Assembly (NCBI RefSeq): GCF_004342425.1
Contig: NZ_SLWQ01000001.1
Span: forward strand, 186,001 to 250,000
Direction: 5' to 3'
Source: Dokdonella fugitiva
Lineage (GTDB): Bacteria; Pseudomonadota; Gammaproteobacteria; Xanthomonadales; Rhodanobacteraceae
DNA: 64,000 bases
Shown: positions 9,175 to 17,938 of the stretch, one piece after another
How the letters are laid out: each line of letters starts with the position of its first letter
Numbering within the stretch: the first letter of the stretch is position 1
Made by a program: the position numbers and the translations under genes
Notes under the pieces: model-generated
Database searches by the model: none
What the model saw: the letters and a program-made list of their open reading frames with translations, nothing else
What the model was told of the DNA's origin: nothing

Positions 9175-9975
9175 CTAAGCTTCCTCTTCGGTCAGGCGCT
9201 TTAGGTACGCGTCGGCGTCGACCTGCACCTCGCGCGGGCGACGGTTCAGCAGGTCCTGGATGCGCTCGTTGTCGCTCGCGCGCACCTCGGCCACCGTGCC
9301 GGTCATGAGGATGTTGCCCTGGTCGAGCACGGTGATCGTGTCGGCGATCTTGAACGCGCTTTCGAGTTCGTGCGTGACGACGACGATCGTCATGCGCAGC
9401 GCATCGCGCAGGCGCAGGATGAGTTCGTCGAGTTCGGCCGAGACGACCGGATCGAGCCCGGCCGAGGGTTCATCGAAGAACAGCAGGCGCGGGTCCATGA
9501 CGATCGCGCGCGCGAGCGCCGCGCGCTTGACCATGCCACCCGAGAGCTGGCTCGGCATGAGGTCCTGGAAGCCGCCGAGGTTGACCACCTCGAGCTTGAG
9601 CCGGCTCATGATGCGGATCGTCGATTCGTCGAGCGTGGTGTGCTCGCGCAGCGGCAGCGCGACGTTCTCGCCGACCGTGAGCGAGGTCAGCAGCGCGCCG
9701 CCCTGGAACGACACGCCGATGCGCTTGCGCACGTCGAGCATCTCGCGCTCGCTCGCCTCGCCGAGGTCGACGCCGAACAGCCTCACGCGCCCCGACACCG
9801 GTCGCTGCAGGCCGAGCAGGTGGCGCAGCAGCGTGCTCTTGCCCGACCCGGAACCGCCCATGATCACCCGGATCTCGCCCGCGTTGACCGCGAAGTCGAC
9901 CCCGTGCAGCACGCGCCGGCGGCCGTACCAGGCCTCGAGTTGCTCGACTTCGATGAGTGGTTGCGGCGCATTCAT
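9175..9975 (-). CDS. mlaF: ABC-transporter ATPase (MlaF-like)
   Basis: 266 residues with the start chosen here. Cytosolic ATPase energising lipid transport with the MlaE-like permease. Walker A is GGSGSGKST, the signature is LSGGMVKRAALARA, and Walker B is LLFFDEPSAGLDP; the GGM form of the signature is typical of MlaF/Ttg2A. I prefer the ATG at 9975-9973 (MNAPQ) over the one at 9996: the upstream small ORF ends TGA at 9979-9977, giving the same TGA-C-ATG junction as the permease/small-ORF boundary. The extension to 9996 would add seven residues. Confidence 0.93.
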   Translation of the reverse strand: MNAPQPLIEVEQLEAWYGRRRVLHGVDFAVNAGEIRVIMGGSGSGKSTLLRHLLGLQRPVSGRVRLFGVDLGEASEREMLDVRKRIGVSFQGGALLTSLTVGENVALPLREHTTLDESTIRIMSRLKLEVVNLGGFQDLMPSQLSGGMVKRAALARAIVMDPRLLFFDEPSAGLDPVVSAELDELILRLRDALRMTIVVVTHELESAFKIADTITVLDQGNILMTGTVAEVRASDNERIQDLLNRRPREVQVDADAYLKRLTEEEA

Positions 9976-9976
9976 G

Positions 9977-10150
9977 TCAGCCGCCACCGCCGTCATGGTT
10001 GCGCACGATCGCGAGTCGCGGGACGGCGCCCGCCTCGTCGCCGTTCGCGAAAATCTTGCCCTTCGGCGCAGGCCGAACGGCCGCGTCGACGATCGCGTAG
10101 TGCAGGACGCGAGCGGAATCGATCAGCGGGGGGACGGCGTCGTCGGTCAT
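9977..10150 (-). CDS. 57-residue small ORF inside the Mla operon
   Basis: Fits exactly between the permease and ATPase genes: its ATG (10150-10148) is one base after the permease TGA, and its TGA (9979-9977) is one base before the ATPase ATG. The peptide starts MTDDAVPPLIDSARVLHYAI, continues with VDAAVRPAPKGKIFANGDEAG and ends in a Gly run; no membrane helix or signal. I do not recognise it. The matched junctions at both ends argue for translation. It could be a small cytosolic subunit or regulator of the transporter, which is inference. Confidence 0.6.
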   Translation of the reverse strand: MTDDAVPPLIDSARVLHYAIVDAAVRPAPKGKIFANGDEAGAVPRLAIVRNHDGGGG

Positions 10151-10151
10151 G

Positions 10152-10949
10152 TCATCGGTTGAGGAAGAACGAGAACACCATGTCGACCACGATGATCCAG
10201 CAGATCGACAGCACGACCGCACGCGTGGTCGCGCGGCCCACGCCTTCGGCGCCGCCGCTCACGGAAAAGCCCGTGCTCACGCCGATCAGGGTGATCAGCA
10301 CCGCGAACACGATGCTCTTGGACAGGCCCTGCCAGAGATCGCCGGCCGACAGCAGCGACATCGTCTGCAGCAGGTACGCGGTCGGCGTCACGTTGAGCGC
10401 GGGCGCGCTGTACAGCGCGGCGCCGAAGATCGCGACCGCGTTGGCGAAGATCGTCAGCGCGGGCAGCATCACGAGCATGGCGACCAGCGCCGGTGCCACG
10501 AGGTAGCGCACCGGTTCGATGCCGATCACCGCGAGCGCGTCGACTTCCTGCGAAACCGACATCGAGCCGATGCGCGCGGCGAGCGCGGAGCCGGAGCGAC
10601 CGGCGACGAGGATCGCGGTGATCAGTGCGCCGAATTCGCGCGTGACCGACTTGGCGACCGCGACGACGACCTGGGACTGCGCGCCGAACTCCGACAGCGA
10701 GGCGATGAACTGGATGCCGAGCATGAGCCCGACCGTGAAGCCGAGCAGCGCGACGATCGGCAGCGCGTTCGCACCGATCTCGCGCATCTGCCGCGCGATC
10801 GCGGCGATGCGCACCGGCTGGCCGATACGCCATCCGGCGAACACGTAGTAGAGCGCCTCGAACAGCAGCATCGCCGCGTAGCCGACGCCCGCGAACGCGC
10901 CGAGCGTGGCGCGACCGAGGTCGCCGAGCGGTCGGGCGAGCGCGTTCAC
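10152..10949 (-). CDS. mlaE: MlaE-family ABC permease
   Basis: 265 residues from a GTG start (10949-10947) that overlaps the STAS stop as GTGA. The protein has the interfacial helix followed by about five membrane helices of the MlaE/PF02405 family, with GFTVGLMLGIQFIASL, TREFGALITAILVAGR and GSALAARIGSMSVSQEVDAL, the conserved coupling region. MlaE dimers form the inner-membrane core of the retrograde or anterograde phospholipid transporter. No alternative start upstream keeps the operon spacing. Confidence 0.93.
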   Translation of the reverse strand: MNALARPLGDLGRATLGAFAGVGYAAMLLFEALYYVFAGWRIGQPVRIAAIARQMREIGANALPIVALLGFTVGLMLGIQFIASLSEFGAQSQVVVAVAKSVTREFGALITAILVAGRSGSALAARIGSMSVSQEVDALAVIGIEPVRYLVAPALVAMLVMLPALTIFANAVAIFGAALYSAPALNVTPTAYLLQTMSLLSAGDLWQGLSKSIVFAVLITLIGVSTGFSVSGGAEGVGRATTRAVVLSICWIIVVDMVFSFFLNR

Positions 10950-11287
10950 GCCGCGAGCAGCGCATCCGCGCTGGGCAGGATCACGAACACGCGATCGAGT
11001 CGCGCGAGTTCGAGCACCGCCCGCACCGCATCGCTGACCGCGACGAGGGCGAAGCGGCCGCCGTTCTGGCGCGCCTGCTGGAAACCCTCGACGAGCGCGG
11101 CGATGCCGGACGAGTCGATGTAGCTCACCGCGGACAGCTCGACGCCGACCGGCGTGCCGGCGGCGAGCGCGTCGAGCACGGCGCGGCGCACCTCCTGCGA
11201 CCATGAGAGGTCCACTTCGCCGCTGAGGCGGACCAGCACGTAACCGTCGCCGCGTTCGGCAGCGACGCCATTCGGTGACACGCTCAT
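10946..11287 (-). CDS. STAS-domain protein (MlaB or anti-anti-sigma type)
   Basis: 113 residues comprising a single STAS domain. The phospho-acceptor loop reads SYIDSSGIAALVEGF, with a Ser at the position phosphorylated in SpoIIAA/RsbV-type antagonists; E. coli MlaB has VDTAG here. STAS proteins in mla operons (MlaB) bind the ATPase and are needed for transport. This one is encoded between the permease and a fused phosphatase/kinase regulator, with ATGA and GTGA overlaps on each side. It could serve as MlaB, as the regulator's substrate, or both. Confidence 0.85.
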   Translation of the reverse strand: MSVSPNGVAAERGDGYVLVRLSGEVDLSWSQEVRRAVLDALAAGTPVGVELSAVSYIDSSGIAALVEGFQQARQNGGRFALVAVSDAVRAVLELARLDRVFVILPSADALLAA

Positions 11288-13032
11288 GCCTCGTTCGCCT
11301 CCCCGGCGATGTCTTCGATGCGTTTGTGCATGACCAGGCGGTTGCCGCGACCGCACGCGGCCGGCTCGACGCGCCAGTCGTCCATGACCTCGTCGATGAG
11401 CGCGATACCGAGGCCGCCGCAGCGCATCTCGCCGAGTGGCCTGGGTCGCAGCGCCGCCGGGTCCGCGCACGGCGCGGTGTCGCGCAGCTCGAACGCGAGC
11501 GTCGTGCCGGTGCGCGCGAGGCGCAGTTCGATGTCGCCCTCGCACGACGGTCCGTAGCCATGGCGGATGATGTTCGCGCACGCCTCGTCGACCGCGAGCA
11601 CGAGCCTGTCGCGCAGGCGCGGTTCGACGCCGAGCGCGTCGAGTGCCGCGCGGACCGAGCCACGCAGCTCGCGCAGCGACTCCGCACGCGCGGGCATGCG
11701 CCGCTCGACGAGCAGTTCGGGGTGTTCCGCGCGCGGCGCTTCCACCAGCAACAGGGTGGTGTCGTCGACGAGGCGCAATTGCTTGAGGTCGGCGAGCAGG
11801 CCGCGCAGGCGCGGTTCGAGCGATGCGTGCGCATGGCGCGCGATCAGCGCGCGCACGCCGGCATTCCCGATCGGTCTTCCGTCCGCGTCGCGCACGTCGG
11901 TCGCACCGTCGGAGAACGCGTAGAAGGTGCCGCCATCGAGCGCGATCTCGCGTTGTTCGAACACGACGCCGGGCAGGATGCCGAGCGGCGGGCCGCCCGA
12001 GGCGTACTCGTCGAACGCATCGCCGCGCTGCACGATCACCGGCGGGAAGCCCGCGCCGGCGAAGCGCACCCGGGTCGCGGCGCGATCGCAGTAGCCGACG
12101 AGGGCACAGACGAAACGGCCATCCTGGGTCGTCTCGCACAGCTCGTCGTTCGCGCGCGCGAGCCACGCCGCGGGCTCGATGCCATCCTTGCCGGCCCAGC
12201 GCAGCAGGCTCGCCGCGCGCACCATCAGCAGCGCCGCGTCGAGGCCCTTGCCGGAAATGTCGCCGACGACGAAGCCGATACGGCCGTCGGCGAGCTCGAA
12301 ATGATCGTAGAAGTCGCCGGAGATCTCGTGCGCGGGGCGGTTCACGCCGATCACCGGAAAGCCATCACGACGCCGGTGCGGCAGCAGCGATTTCTGCAGC
12401 CGGCGCGCGAGGTCGAACTCGCGCTTGAGGCGCTGCTGTTCGAGCAGGCTCGCGGCCATGCGCGCGCTGTTGATCGCGAGCGCGGCGGGCGCGGCGACGA
12501 GGTCGAGCAGCTCCGCGTCGGCGGTCGAGAACGGCGTGCCGTCGCGGCGGTTGACGATCTCGAGCACGCCGATCGGGCCGGCGGCCGTGCGCAGCGGCGC
12601 GCAGACGAGGCTGCGCGTGACGAAGCCGGTGCTTTCGTCGGCGGCGCGCCAGACGCGCGCGTCGTTCGACGCGTCCACGACGAGCTGGGTCGCGTTGCCG
12701 GCGACCGCGGCACCGACGATGCCCTGCCCGACCGCGAGGCGCACGCCCGTGATGTCGACAGGACCGATGCAGATGCGGCAGTCGAGCACGAGCGTGGCGG
12801 GATCGAGCAGGAACAGCGAGGCGGCCTCGACCTGCATGAAGTCGACCACGCGCGTGACCGTCTCGGACAACGTCTGGCGCAGGTCCAGCGAGACCGCGAG
12901 CGCCTGCGACAGCTCGGCGAGGAAGGCGAGCGTGCCGCCCTCGCCGGCGCGCGGCTCGGCCTCCGGCCGATGCGCCGGGCGCACGCCGCCCGCGGTGCGC
13001 GCACCGGCGGAGCGGGCGCGCAGCGCCTTCAT
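11284..13032 (-). CDS. GAF - PP2C phosphatase - HATPase fusion (partner-switching regulator)
   Basis: 582 residues. A GAF sensor domain covers about 35-195. A helical linker with LARRLQKSLLP precedes an RsbU/SpoIIE-type PP2C phosphatase (about 220-420; SGDFYDHFELADG and VGDISGKGLDAAL carry metal-binding Asp residues). The C-terminal HATPase of the RsbW/SpoIIAB type (about 445-570) has DEACANIIRHGY (catalytic Glu and Asn of the N box) and GGLGIALIDEVMDDW. Proteins with opposing phosphatase and kinase domains (for example HsbR, CrsR) control the phosphorylation of a STAS partner. The STAS gene starts inside this gene's stop codon. The ATG also overlaps the pssA stop. Confidence 0.9.
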   Translation of the reverse strand: MKALRARSAGARTAGGVRPAHRPEAEPRAGEGGTLAFLAELSQALAVSLDLRQTLSETVTRVVDFMQVEAASLFLLDPATLVLDCRICIGPVDITGVRLAVGQGIVGAAVAGNATQLVVDASNDARVWRAADESTGFVTRSLVCAPLRTAAGPIGVLEIVNRRDGTPFSTADAELLDLVAAPAALAINSARMAASLLEQQRLKREFDLARRLQKSLLPHRRRDGFPVIGVNRPAHEISGDFYDHFELADGRIGFVVGDISGKGLDAALLMVRAASLLRWAGKDGIEPAAWLARANDELCETTQDGRFVCALVGYCDRAATRVRFAGAGFPPVIVQRGDAFDEYASGGPPLGILPGVVFEQREIALDGGTFYAFSDGATDVRDADGRPIGNAGVRALIARHAHASLEPRLRGLLADLKQLRLVDDTTLLLVEAPRAEHPELLVERRMPARAESLRELRGSVRAALDALGVEPRLRDRLVLAVDEACANIIRHGYGPSCEGDIELRLARTGTTLAFELRDTAPCADPAALRPRPLGEMRCGGLGIALIDEVMDDWRVEPAACGRGNRLVMHKRIEDIAGEANEA

Positions 13033-13826
13033 CCCTCGTTCCTGCCCGAGCCGCGCAGGGCACGCTCGCTGCGCTTGCGGCGCAGGCCCCAGAGCGTCAT
13101 GACCGGACCGGACAGCACGTACAGTACGGCGATGCCGAACAGCACGCGCGGCGTGTCGACCGCGAGCGCGACGAGGATCAACATCGCCGCGGGAATCCAG
13201 ATGAACGGCACGCGGTCCGATTTCGGCCACGCCTTGAAGCTGAAGTAGCGCACGCGGCTGACCATGAGCAGGCCGGCGACGATCGCGACGACCGGCGTCA
13301 CGAAGTCCATTTCGCTCGCGCGCAGGCCCAGCCCGCCCGATTCGATCGCCCAGACGAACGACATGCACAGGCCCGCGGCGGCCGGGCTCGCCAGGCCCTG
13401 GAAATAGCGCTTGTCGGCGACGCCGACCTGGGTATTGAAGCGCGCCAGGCGCAGTGCGGCGCAGGCGGCATAGATGAACGCGGCGGCCCAGCCGACCTTG
13501 CCCCAGCCCGAACCGTAGGCCTTCAGCGAGGACAGCGACCAGGTGTAGAGCACGAGCGCGGGGGCGAGGCCGAAGCTCATGAGGTCGGACAGCGAGTCGT
13601 ACTGCACGCCGAATTCGCTCTGCGTACCGGTCAGGCGCGCCACGCGCCCGTCGAGGCCGTCGAGGATCGCGGCCACGAAGACCGCCACCGCTGCATCGGT
13701 ATAGCGGCCGCCGATGCCGGCGACGATCGCGTAGAATCCGGCGAACATCGCGCCGGTGGTGAACAGGTTCGGCAGCAGGTAGATACCGCGCGGCGGTTTG
13801 CGCGCGCCGGTCGAAGGAGCTTCCAT
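13029..13826 (-). CDS. pssA: CDP-diacylglycerol-serine O-phosphatidyltransferase
   Basis: 265 residues, integral membrane. Makes phosphatidylserine from CDP-diacylglycerol and serine, the precursor of phosphatidylethanolamine. The CDP-alcohol phosphotransferase motif is complete: DGLDGRVAR followed by SEFGVQYDSLSD. The N-terminal GIYLLPNLFTTGAMFAGF and later helices match the PssA type found in Bacillus and Xanthomonas rather than E. coli PssA. It appears to be the first gene of the long operon that continues into the regulator and lipid transporter. A TACACT -10 lies 36 bases upstream. Confidence 0.95.
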   Translation of the reverse strand: MEAPSTGARKPPRGIYLLPNLFTTGAMFAGFYAIVAGIGGRYTDAAVAVFVAAILDGLDGRVARLTGTQSEFGVQYDSLSDLMSFGLAPALVLYTWSLSSLKAYGSGWGKVGWAAAFIYAACAALRLARFNTQVGVADKRYFQGLASPAAAGLCMSFVWAIESGGLGLRASEMDFVTPVVAIVAGLLMVSRVRYFSFKAWPKSDRVPFIWIPAAMLILVALAVDTPRVLFGIAVLYVLSGPVMTLWGLRRKRSERALRGSGRNEG

Positions 13827-13861
13827 GGTCGATCAGCGGCCGTGGCGGGGGTTGTGACCGC

Positions 13862-13867
13862 GAGTGT
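13862..13867 (-). promoter_or_regulatory. Possible -10 box of the pssA-mla operon
   Basis: TACACT on the minus strand (agtgta on plus), preceded by GG, gives a predicted leader of about 29 bases before the pssA ATG at 13826. No clear -35. A similar GGTTACACT string precedes kynA (61100-61105). Confidence 0.35.
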
Positions 13868-13976
13868 ACCGTGATCCGCAATTCCGGGCGTTCTTGCTTG
13901 TAACGCGGGCGAAGTGGTGCTATCCAGTCGCCCCAAGCGCCGCCCCTGACGGCGCGCCGTGAACGAAGGTCACCTC

Positions 13977-14393
13977 ATGAAGTGCAATTGGCTACTGCTC
14001 GCCCTCCTCGCCACCAGCCTGCCCGTGGCTGCCGGGGAAATGTATTCGTGGACCGATGCCAACGGCACCAAGCACTTCTCCGACTCGCCTCCGCCGGCTT
14101 CGGTCAAGGCGCAGAAGGTCAAGATGAAGGGCGGCGTGACCTCCAACGAGCCGGCCGAACAGCAGCAGCCTGCCGACAAGAACGCCGGCCCCGCGCTCGC
14201 CGCCGCCGCCGGTTATGCCCCCGAGGACATCAAGCGCAACTGCGCGATCGCGCGCCAGAACCTCGGCGTCGCCGAAGGCCGCAAGATCCCGGTCGATGCG
14301 CAGGGCTACCCGACCGACCTCGACGCGGCCAAGGCGCGCCAGCAGGAAATCGACCGCGCGAACGGGCAGATCAAGCTGTTCTGCTCGCACTGA
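13977..14393 (+). CDS. DUF4124 secreted/periplasmic protein
   Basis: 138 residues from ATG 13977; an in-frame GTG at 13959 would add six residues but spoil the signal peptide. Signal peptide about 1-20 (WLLLALLATSLPVAAG). The DUF4124 segment follows at once: MYSWTDANGTKHFSDSPPP. A Gln/Pro/Ala-rich linker leads to a C-terminal helix with two Cys (RNCAIARQNL and the terminal LFCSH), possibly forming a disulfide. The family is widespread in proteobacteria and has no known biochemical function. The gene stands alone between divergent pssA and proS. Confidence 0.85.
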   Translation: MKCNWLLLALLATSLPVAAGEMYSWTDANGTKHFSDSPPPASVKAQKVKMKGGVTSNEPAEQQQPADKNAGPALAAAAGYAPEDIKRNCAIARQNLGVAEGRKIPVDAQGYPTDLDAAKARQQEIDRANGQIKLFCSH

Positions 14394-14454
14394 CCCGCCC
14401 CCGGCCGCGCGCGGCGCGGCGGCCCGGCAGGCGCTGCGCGGCTCGCGACCGCGC

Positions 14455-14463
14455 TGCTAGAAT
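14455..14463 (+). promoter_or_regulatory. Extended -10 promoter element of proS
   Basis: TGCTAGAAT 30 bases before the proS ATG; identical to the element in front of valS. Predicted transcription start near 14470. Confidence 0.5.
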
Positions 14464-14493
14464 CGACGGTTCCGCCTCAGTCCCCGGAACGTC

Positions 14494-16191
14494 ATGCGCC
14501 TGTCCCGCTTCCATCTCGCGACCGTCAAGGAAGTCCCCGCCGACGCGGAGATCGCCAGCCACCGGCTGATGCTGCGCACCGGCATGATCCGCAAGCTCGC
14601 GGCCGGCATCTACACCTGGTCGCCGCTCGGCCTGCGCGTGCTGTCGAAGGTCGAGAACATCGTGCGCGAGGAGATGGACCGCGCCGGCGCGCTCGAGCTG
14701 CTGATGCCGTCGATCCAGCCGAAGGAGCTGTGGGAGGAAACCGGGCGCTGGGAGAAGTTCGGCGGCCAGCTCCTCAAGATCAAGGATCGCAAGGACGCGG
14801 CCTACTGCTACGGCCCGACGCACGAGGAAGTCATCACCGACTACGCGCGCAACGAACTGCGCAGCTACAAGCAGTTGCCGGTGAACTTCTACCAGATCCA
14901 GACCAAGTTCCGCGACGAGATCCGCCCGCGCTTCGGCGTCATGCGCGCGCGCGAGTTCCTCATGAAGGACGCGTATTCGTTCCACCTCACGCAGGACTGC
15001 CTCGCGAACGAATACCGCAACATGTACGACACGTACGGCCGCATCTTCACGCGTCTGGGCCTGAAGTTCCGTGCGGTGCAGGCCGATACGGGCGCGATCG
15101 GCGGCAACGCGAGCCATGAGTTCCAGGTACTCGCCGATTCGGGCGAGGACGCGATCGCGTTCTCGACCGGCTCGGACTATGCGGCCAACATCGAGATGGC
15201 CGAAGCGCTCGCGCCGGCCACGCCGCGCCCCGCGCCGGCGCAGGCCCTCGAGCGCATCGCGACGCCGACGCAGAAGACGATCGACGAGGTCAGCGCCTTT
15301 CTCGGCGTGAAGCCCGTGCAGTGCGTCAAGACGATCCTCGTGCGGGGCTCCGACGGCCTCGTCGCGCTGTGCGTGCGCGGCGACCACGAAGTCAACGAGG
15401 TCAAGGCGGCCAAGCTCGCGGAACTCCCGGGCGAGGCCCTGCTCGCCGACGAGGCGGAGATCGTGCGCATGACCGGCGTGAAACCCGGCTTCATCGGCCC
15501 GGCCGGACTGCCCGACACGATCCCCGTGATCGTCGACCGCAGCGCCGCGGTGCTCGCCGATTTCGTCTGTGGCGGCAACCAGGACGGCAGTCACTACACG
15601 GGCGCGAACTGGGAGCGCGACGCGCGCATCACGCGCATCGCCGACATCCGCAAGGTCGTCGAAGGCGACCCCTCGCCCGACGGCCAGGGCACGCTGAAGA
15701 TCGCGCGCGGCATCGAGGTCGGCCACGTGTTCCAGCTCGGCGACCGCTACGCGCGGGCGCTCGGCGCGACCGTGCTCGACGACACCGGCAAGGCGCAGGT
15801 GATGCAGATGGGCTGCTACGGCATCGGCGTCAGCCGCATCGTCGCCGCCGCGATCGAGCAGAACCACGACGACGCCGGCATCATCTGGCCCGAACCGATG
15901 GCGCCGTGGCGCGTGGCGATCTGCCCGATCGGTGCGGCGCAGAGCGCGCAGGTGCGCGAGGAAGCGGAGAAGCTCTACGACGAGCTCGCCGCGCGCGGCA
16001 TCGACGTGCTGCTCGACGACCGCGGCCTGCGCCCCGGTCCGATGTTCGCCGACATCGAGCTGATCGGCGTGCCGCATCGCATCGTCGTCAGCGAACGCGG
16101 GCTCGCCACGGGCACCTTCGAATACCGTCGCCGCGGCGAGAGCGAGAACCGCTCGCTGTCACGCGACGACCTCGCCCGGCTGTTCGACTGA
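14494..16191 (+). CDS. proS: Prolyl-tRNA synthetase (bacterial type)
   Basis: 565 residues, typical of the bacterial ProS with an inserted editing domain. Class II motifs: motif 2 [21 protein letters not shown] (given here in two parts: [22 protein letters not shown]) and motif 3 [17 protein letters not shown]. The YbaK-like editing domain (about 225-405) contains VKTILVRG and GFIGPAGL, followed by [17 protein letters not shown]. The C-terminal anticodon-binding domain carries [16 protein letters not shown]. The editing domain removes mischarged Ala-tRNA-Pro. Monocistronic by spacing. Confidence 0.98.
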   Translation: MRLSRFHLATVKEVPADAEIASHRLMLRTGMIRKLAAGIYTWSPLGLRVLSKVENIVREEMDRAGALELLMPSIQPKELWEETGRWEKFGGQLLKIKDRKDAAYCYGPTHEEVITDYARNELRSYKQLPVNFYQIQTKFRDEIRPRFGVMRAREFLMKDAYSFHLTQDCLANEYRNMYDTYGRIFTRLGLKFRAVQADTGAIGGNASHEFQVLADSGEDAIAFSTGSDYAANIEMAEALAPATPRPAPAQALERIATPTQKTIDEVSAFLGVKPVQCVKTILVRGSDGLVALCVRGDHEVNEVKAAKLAELPGEALLADEAEIVRMTGVKPGFIGPAGLPDTIPVIVDRSAAVLADFVCGGNQDGSHYTGANWERDARITRIADIRKVVEGDPSPDGQGTLKIARGIEVGHVFQLGDRYARALGATVLDDTGKAQVMQMGCYGIGVSRIVAAAIEQNHDDAGIIWPEPMAPWRVAICPIGAAQSAQVREEAEKLYDELAARGIDVLLDDRGLRPGPMFADIELIGVPHRIVVSERGLATGTFEYRRRGESENRSLSRDDLARLFD

Positions 16192-16230
16192 GCCGGGCGC
16201 GCCGGCCTGCGCGCCATCCCAAACTGCGGA

Positions 16231-16247
16231 GCCGATCACAGATCGGC
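16231..16247. terminator. Short hairpin downstream of proS
   Basis: gccgatc-aca-gatcggc, a perfect 7-bp stem 39 bases after the proS stop. No T-run follows, so its role as a terminator is uncertain. Confidence 0.3.
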
Positions 16248-16276
16248 GGGCGCGTCGCGGGCACGTGCGCACGTTT

Positions 16277-16285
16277 TGCTAGCAT
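16277..16285 (+). promoter_or_regulatory. Extended -10 promoter element of the H-NS gene
   Basis: TGCTAGCAT, 48 bases before the ATG, one base different from the valS/proS elements. Confidence 0.4.
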
Positions 16286-16333
16286 CGCGGGTTTGTCGAT
16301 GCCACCGCGCCCGGCGTCGGAAGGCGAGAATCC

Positions 16334-16654
16334 ATGGCGATTGACCTCAAGTCGATGAATCATTCCCAGCTGTCGGACCTGATCGCGCGCGCGCAGGCGC
16401 GGCAGCGCGAGCTCGTGCGCGAGAAGGCCGCGCGGCTGCGCGACAAGATCCATGCCCTGGTCGAAGCCGAAGGCCTCGGCATCGACGACGTGCTCGGCTC
16501 GCGCGCCAAGCGCAGCGCGGTCGTGCGCAAGGTGAAGCCGAAATACCGCAACCCGGCCACCGGCGAGACCTGGACCGGCCGCGGCAAGCGGCCGCGCTGG
16601 TTCAGCGCGGCGCTGTCGGCGGGCAAGAAGGAGAAGGACCTGCTGATCGGCTGA
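16334..16654 (+). CDS. H-NS-family nucleoid protein
   Basis: 106 residues. The N-terminal half is an oligomerisation helix rich in Arg/Glu/Ala (LIARAQARQRELVREKAARL). The C-terminal DNA-binding domain carries the H-NS core: PKYRNPATGETWTGRGKRP then RWF, where the TGRG-K/R-P motif is the AT-hook-like minor-groove contact. H-NS proteins silence AT-rich, often horizontally acquired DNA. Length and motif fit the short Xanthomonas H-NS (XrvA/BV3F-like) group. It lies next to a surface-sugar cassette, a common target class, but no binding site can be claimed. Confidence 0.92.
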   Translation: MAIDLKSMNHSQLSDLIARAQARQRELVREKAARLRDKIHALVEAEGLGIDDVLGSRAKRSAVVRKVKPKYRNPATGETWTGRGKRPRWFSAALSAGKKEKDLLIG

Positions 16655-16822
16655 AAGGCCGGATCCGCGGATACCATGACGCCGGCCACGCGCCGGCGTC
16701 TTCGTTTGCACGATCGGGGCGGGCTGCACCCCGTGGTGGCTTGTGGCATGGCGCCTCTGGCAAGATTTCCATGTTTCCCGCTCGGCGCGCGCCTGCGGCG
16801 CCCCCTTTTTCCGACGCCAGCC

Positions 16823-17938
16823 ATGCCCACGCCCCAGCGGAAGGTCCCGTTCAATGCACTCGATCGCCAGAACGGCGGCGAACTCGGTGCGCGCATGGCC
16901 GATGCCGCGCGTCGCGTCGTCGCCGGTGGCTGGTACGTGCTCGGCGGCGAAGTCGACGCGTTCGAACGCGAATTCGCCGCGTGGTGCGGCACGCGCCACG
17001 CGATCGGCGTCGGCAACGGTTCGGACGCGCTCGAGCTGGCGATCGCGAGCCTCGGACTCCCGGCCGGCGCGCAGGTGGCGGTCGCGCCGAACGCGGCGAT
17101 GTACGCGACGCTCGCGATCGTCGCGAACGGGCTCGAACCGCTGTTCGTCGACGTCGATCCGCGGCGCGCGACGATCGATCCCCAGGCACTCGCCAGCGCG
17201 CTCACGCCGCGGACGCGCGCGATCGTCTCGACGCACCTGTACGGCACGCTCGCCGACATGGACGCGATCGATTCGATCGCGCGCGAGCATGGCCTCGCGG
17301 TGATCGAGGACTGCGCGCAGGCGCACGGCGCGAGCCGCGACGGTCGGCGCGCCGGGTCGTTCGGCACGCTCGCCTGCTTCAGCTTCTACCCGACCAAGAA
17401 CCTCGGCGCGCTCGGCGACGGCGGCGCCGTGGTGACCAGTGACGACGCGCTCGCCGCACGCGTGCGGCAGCTGCGCCAGTACGGCTGGAAGGAAAAATAC
17501 GACGTCACCGTCGCGCGCGGTCGCAACAGCCGCCTCGACGAAATGCAGGCGGCCTTCCTGCGCCTCAAGCTGCCGCTCGTCGATGGCTGGAACGCGCGTC
17601 GGCGCGCGATCGCCGCGCGCTACGCGCGCGACATCCGGCATCCCGCGATCGAGGTGCCTCCCGTTCACGGCGACGACCAGGTCGCCCACCTTTGCGTCGT
17701 GCGCAGCGAGCGGCGCGACGCGTTGCGCGCGCACCTTGCCGCTTGCGGCATCGGCGTCGACGTGCACTACCCGATCCCCGACCATCGCCAGCCGGTCTTC
17801 GGCGAGCGTTACGCGGCGTTGTCGCTGCCGGTCGCCGAACGCCTCGCGCGCACGTCGCTGTCGCTGCCGTGCTTCGCCGAACTCGACGACGCGGAAGTCG
17901 ACTTCGTCGTGGACGCGTCCAACCGGTGGAGCGGCTGA
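16823..17938 (+). CDS. wxcK: PLP-dependent sugar aminotransferase (WxcK/FdtB type)
   Basis: 371 residues of the DegT/DnrJ/EryC1/StrS family, which aminate nucleotide 3- or 4-keto sugars. The PLP lysine is in [15 protein letters not shown] (Lys192). The YGTLADMD and EDCAQAHGA segments are also characteristic; GDGG and [13 protein letters not shown] complete the set. The start at 16823 ([13 protein letters not shown]) fits the family; the frame is open further upstream but that stretch is unlike any enzyme. Together with WxcM downstream it suggests dTDP-3-amino-3,6-dideoxy-hexose synthesis. The stop overlaps the next start (TGATG). No rmlA/rmlB gene is visible in the window. Confidence 0.88.
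   Translation: MPTPQRKVPFNALDRQNGGELGARMADAARRVVAGGWYVLGGEVDAFEREFAAWCGTRHAIGVGNGSDALELAIASLGLPAGAQVAVAPNAAMYATLAIVANGLEPLFVDVDPRRATIDPQALASALTPRTRAIVSTHLYGTLADMDAIDSIAREHGLAVIEDCAQAHGASRDGRRAGSFGTLACFSFYPTKNLGALGDGGAVVTSDDALAARVRQLRQYGWKEKYDVTVARGRNSRLDEMQAAFLRLKLPLVDGWNARRRAIAARYARDIRHPAIEVPPVHGDDQVAHLCVVRSERRDALRAHLAACGIGVDVHYPIPDHRQPVFGERYAALSLPVAERLARTSLSLPCFAELDDAEVDFVVDASNRWSG

Noticed and set aside
9979..9996. ATPase start at 9996
   Set aside because: It would overlap the small ORF by 20 bases. The ATG at 9975 reproduces the TGA-C-ATG spacing of the preceding junction and still covers the full ABC domain.
13959..13976. GTG start for the DUF4124 protein
   Set aside because: It adds MNEGHL in front of a complete signal peptide; the ATG at 13977 is better.
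16676..16822. 49-residue N-terminal extension of the WxcK transaminase
   Set aside because: It is Arg/Pro-rich and unlike the family; the ATG at 16823 gives the standard N-terminus.
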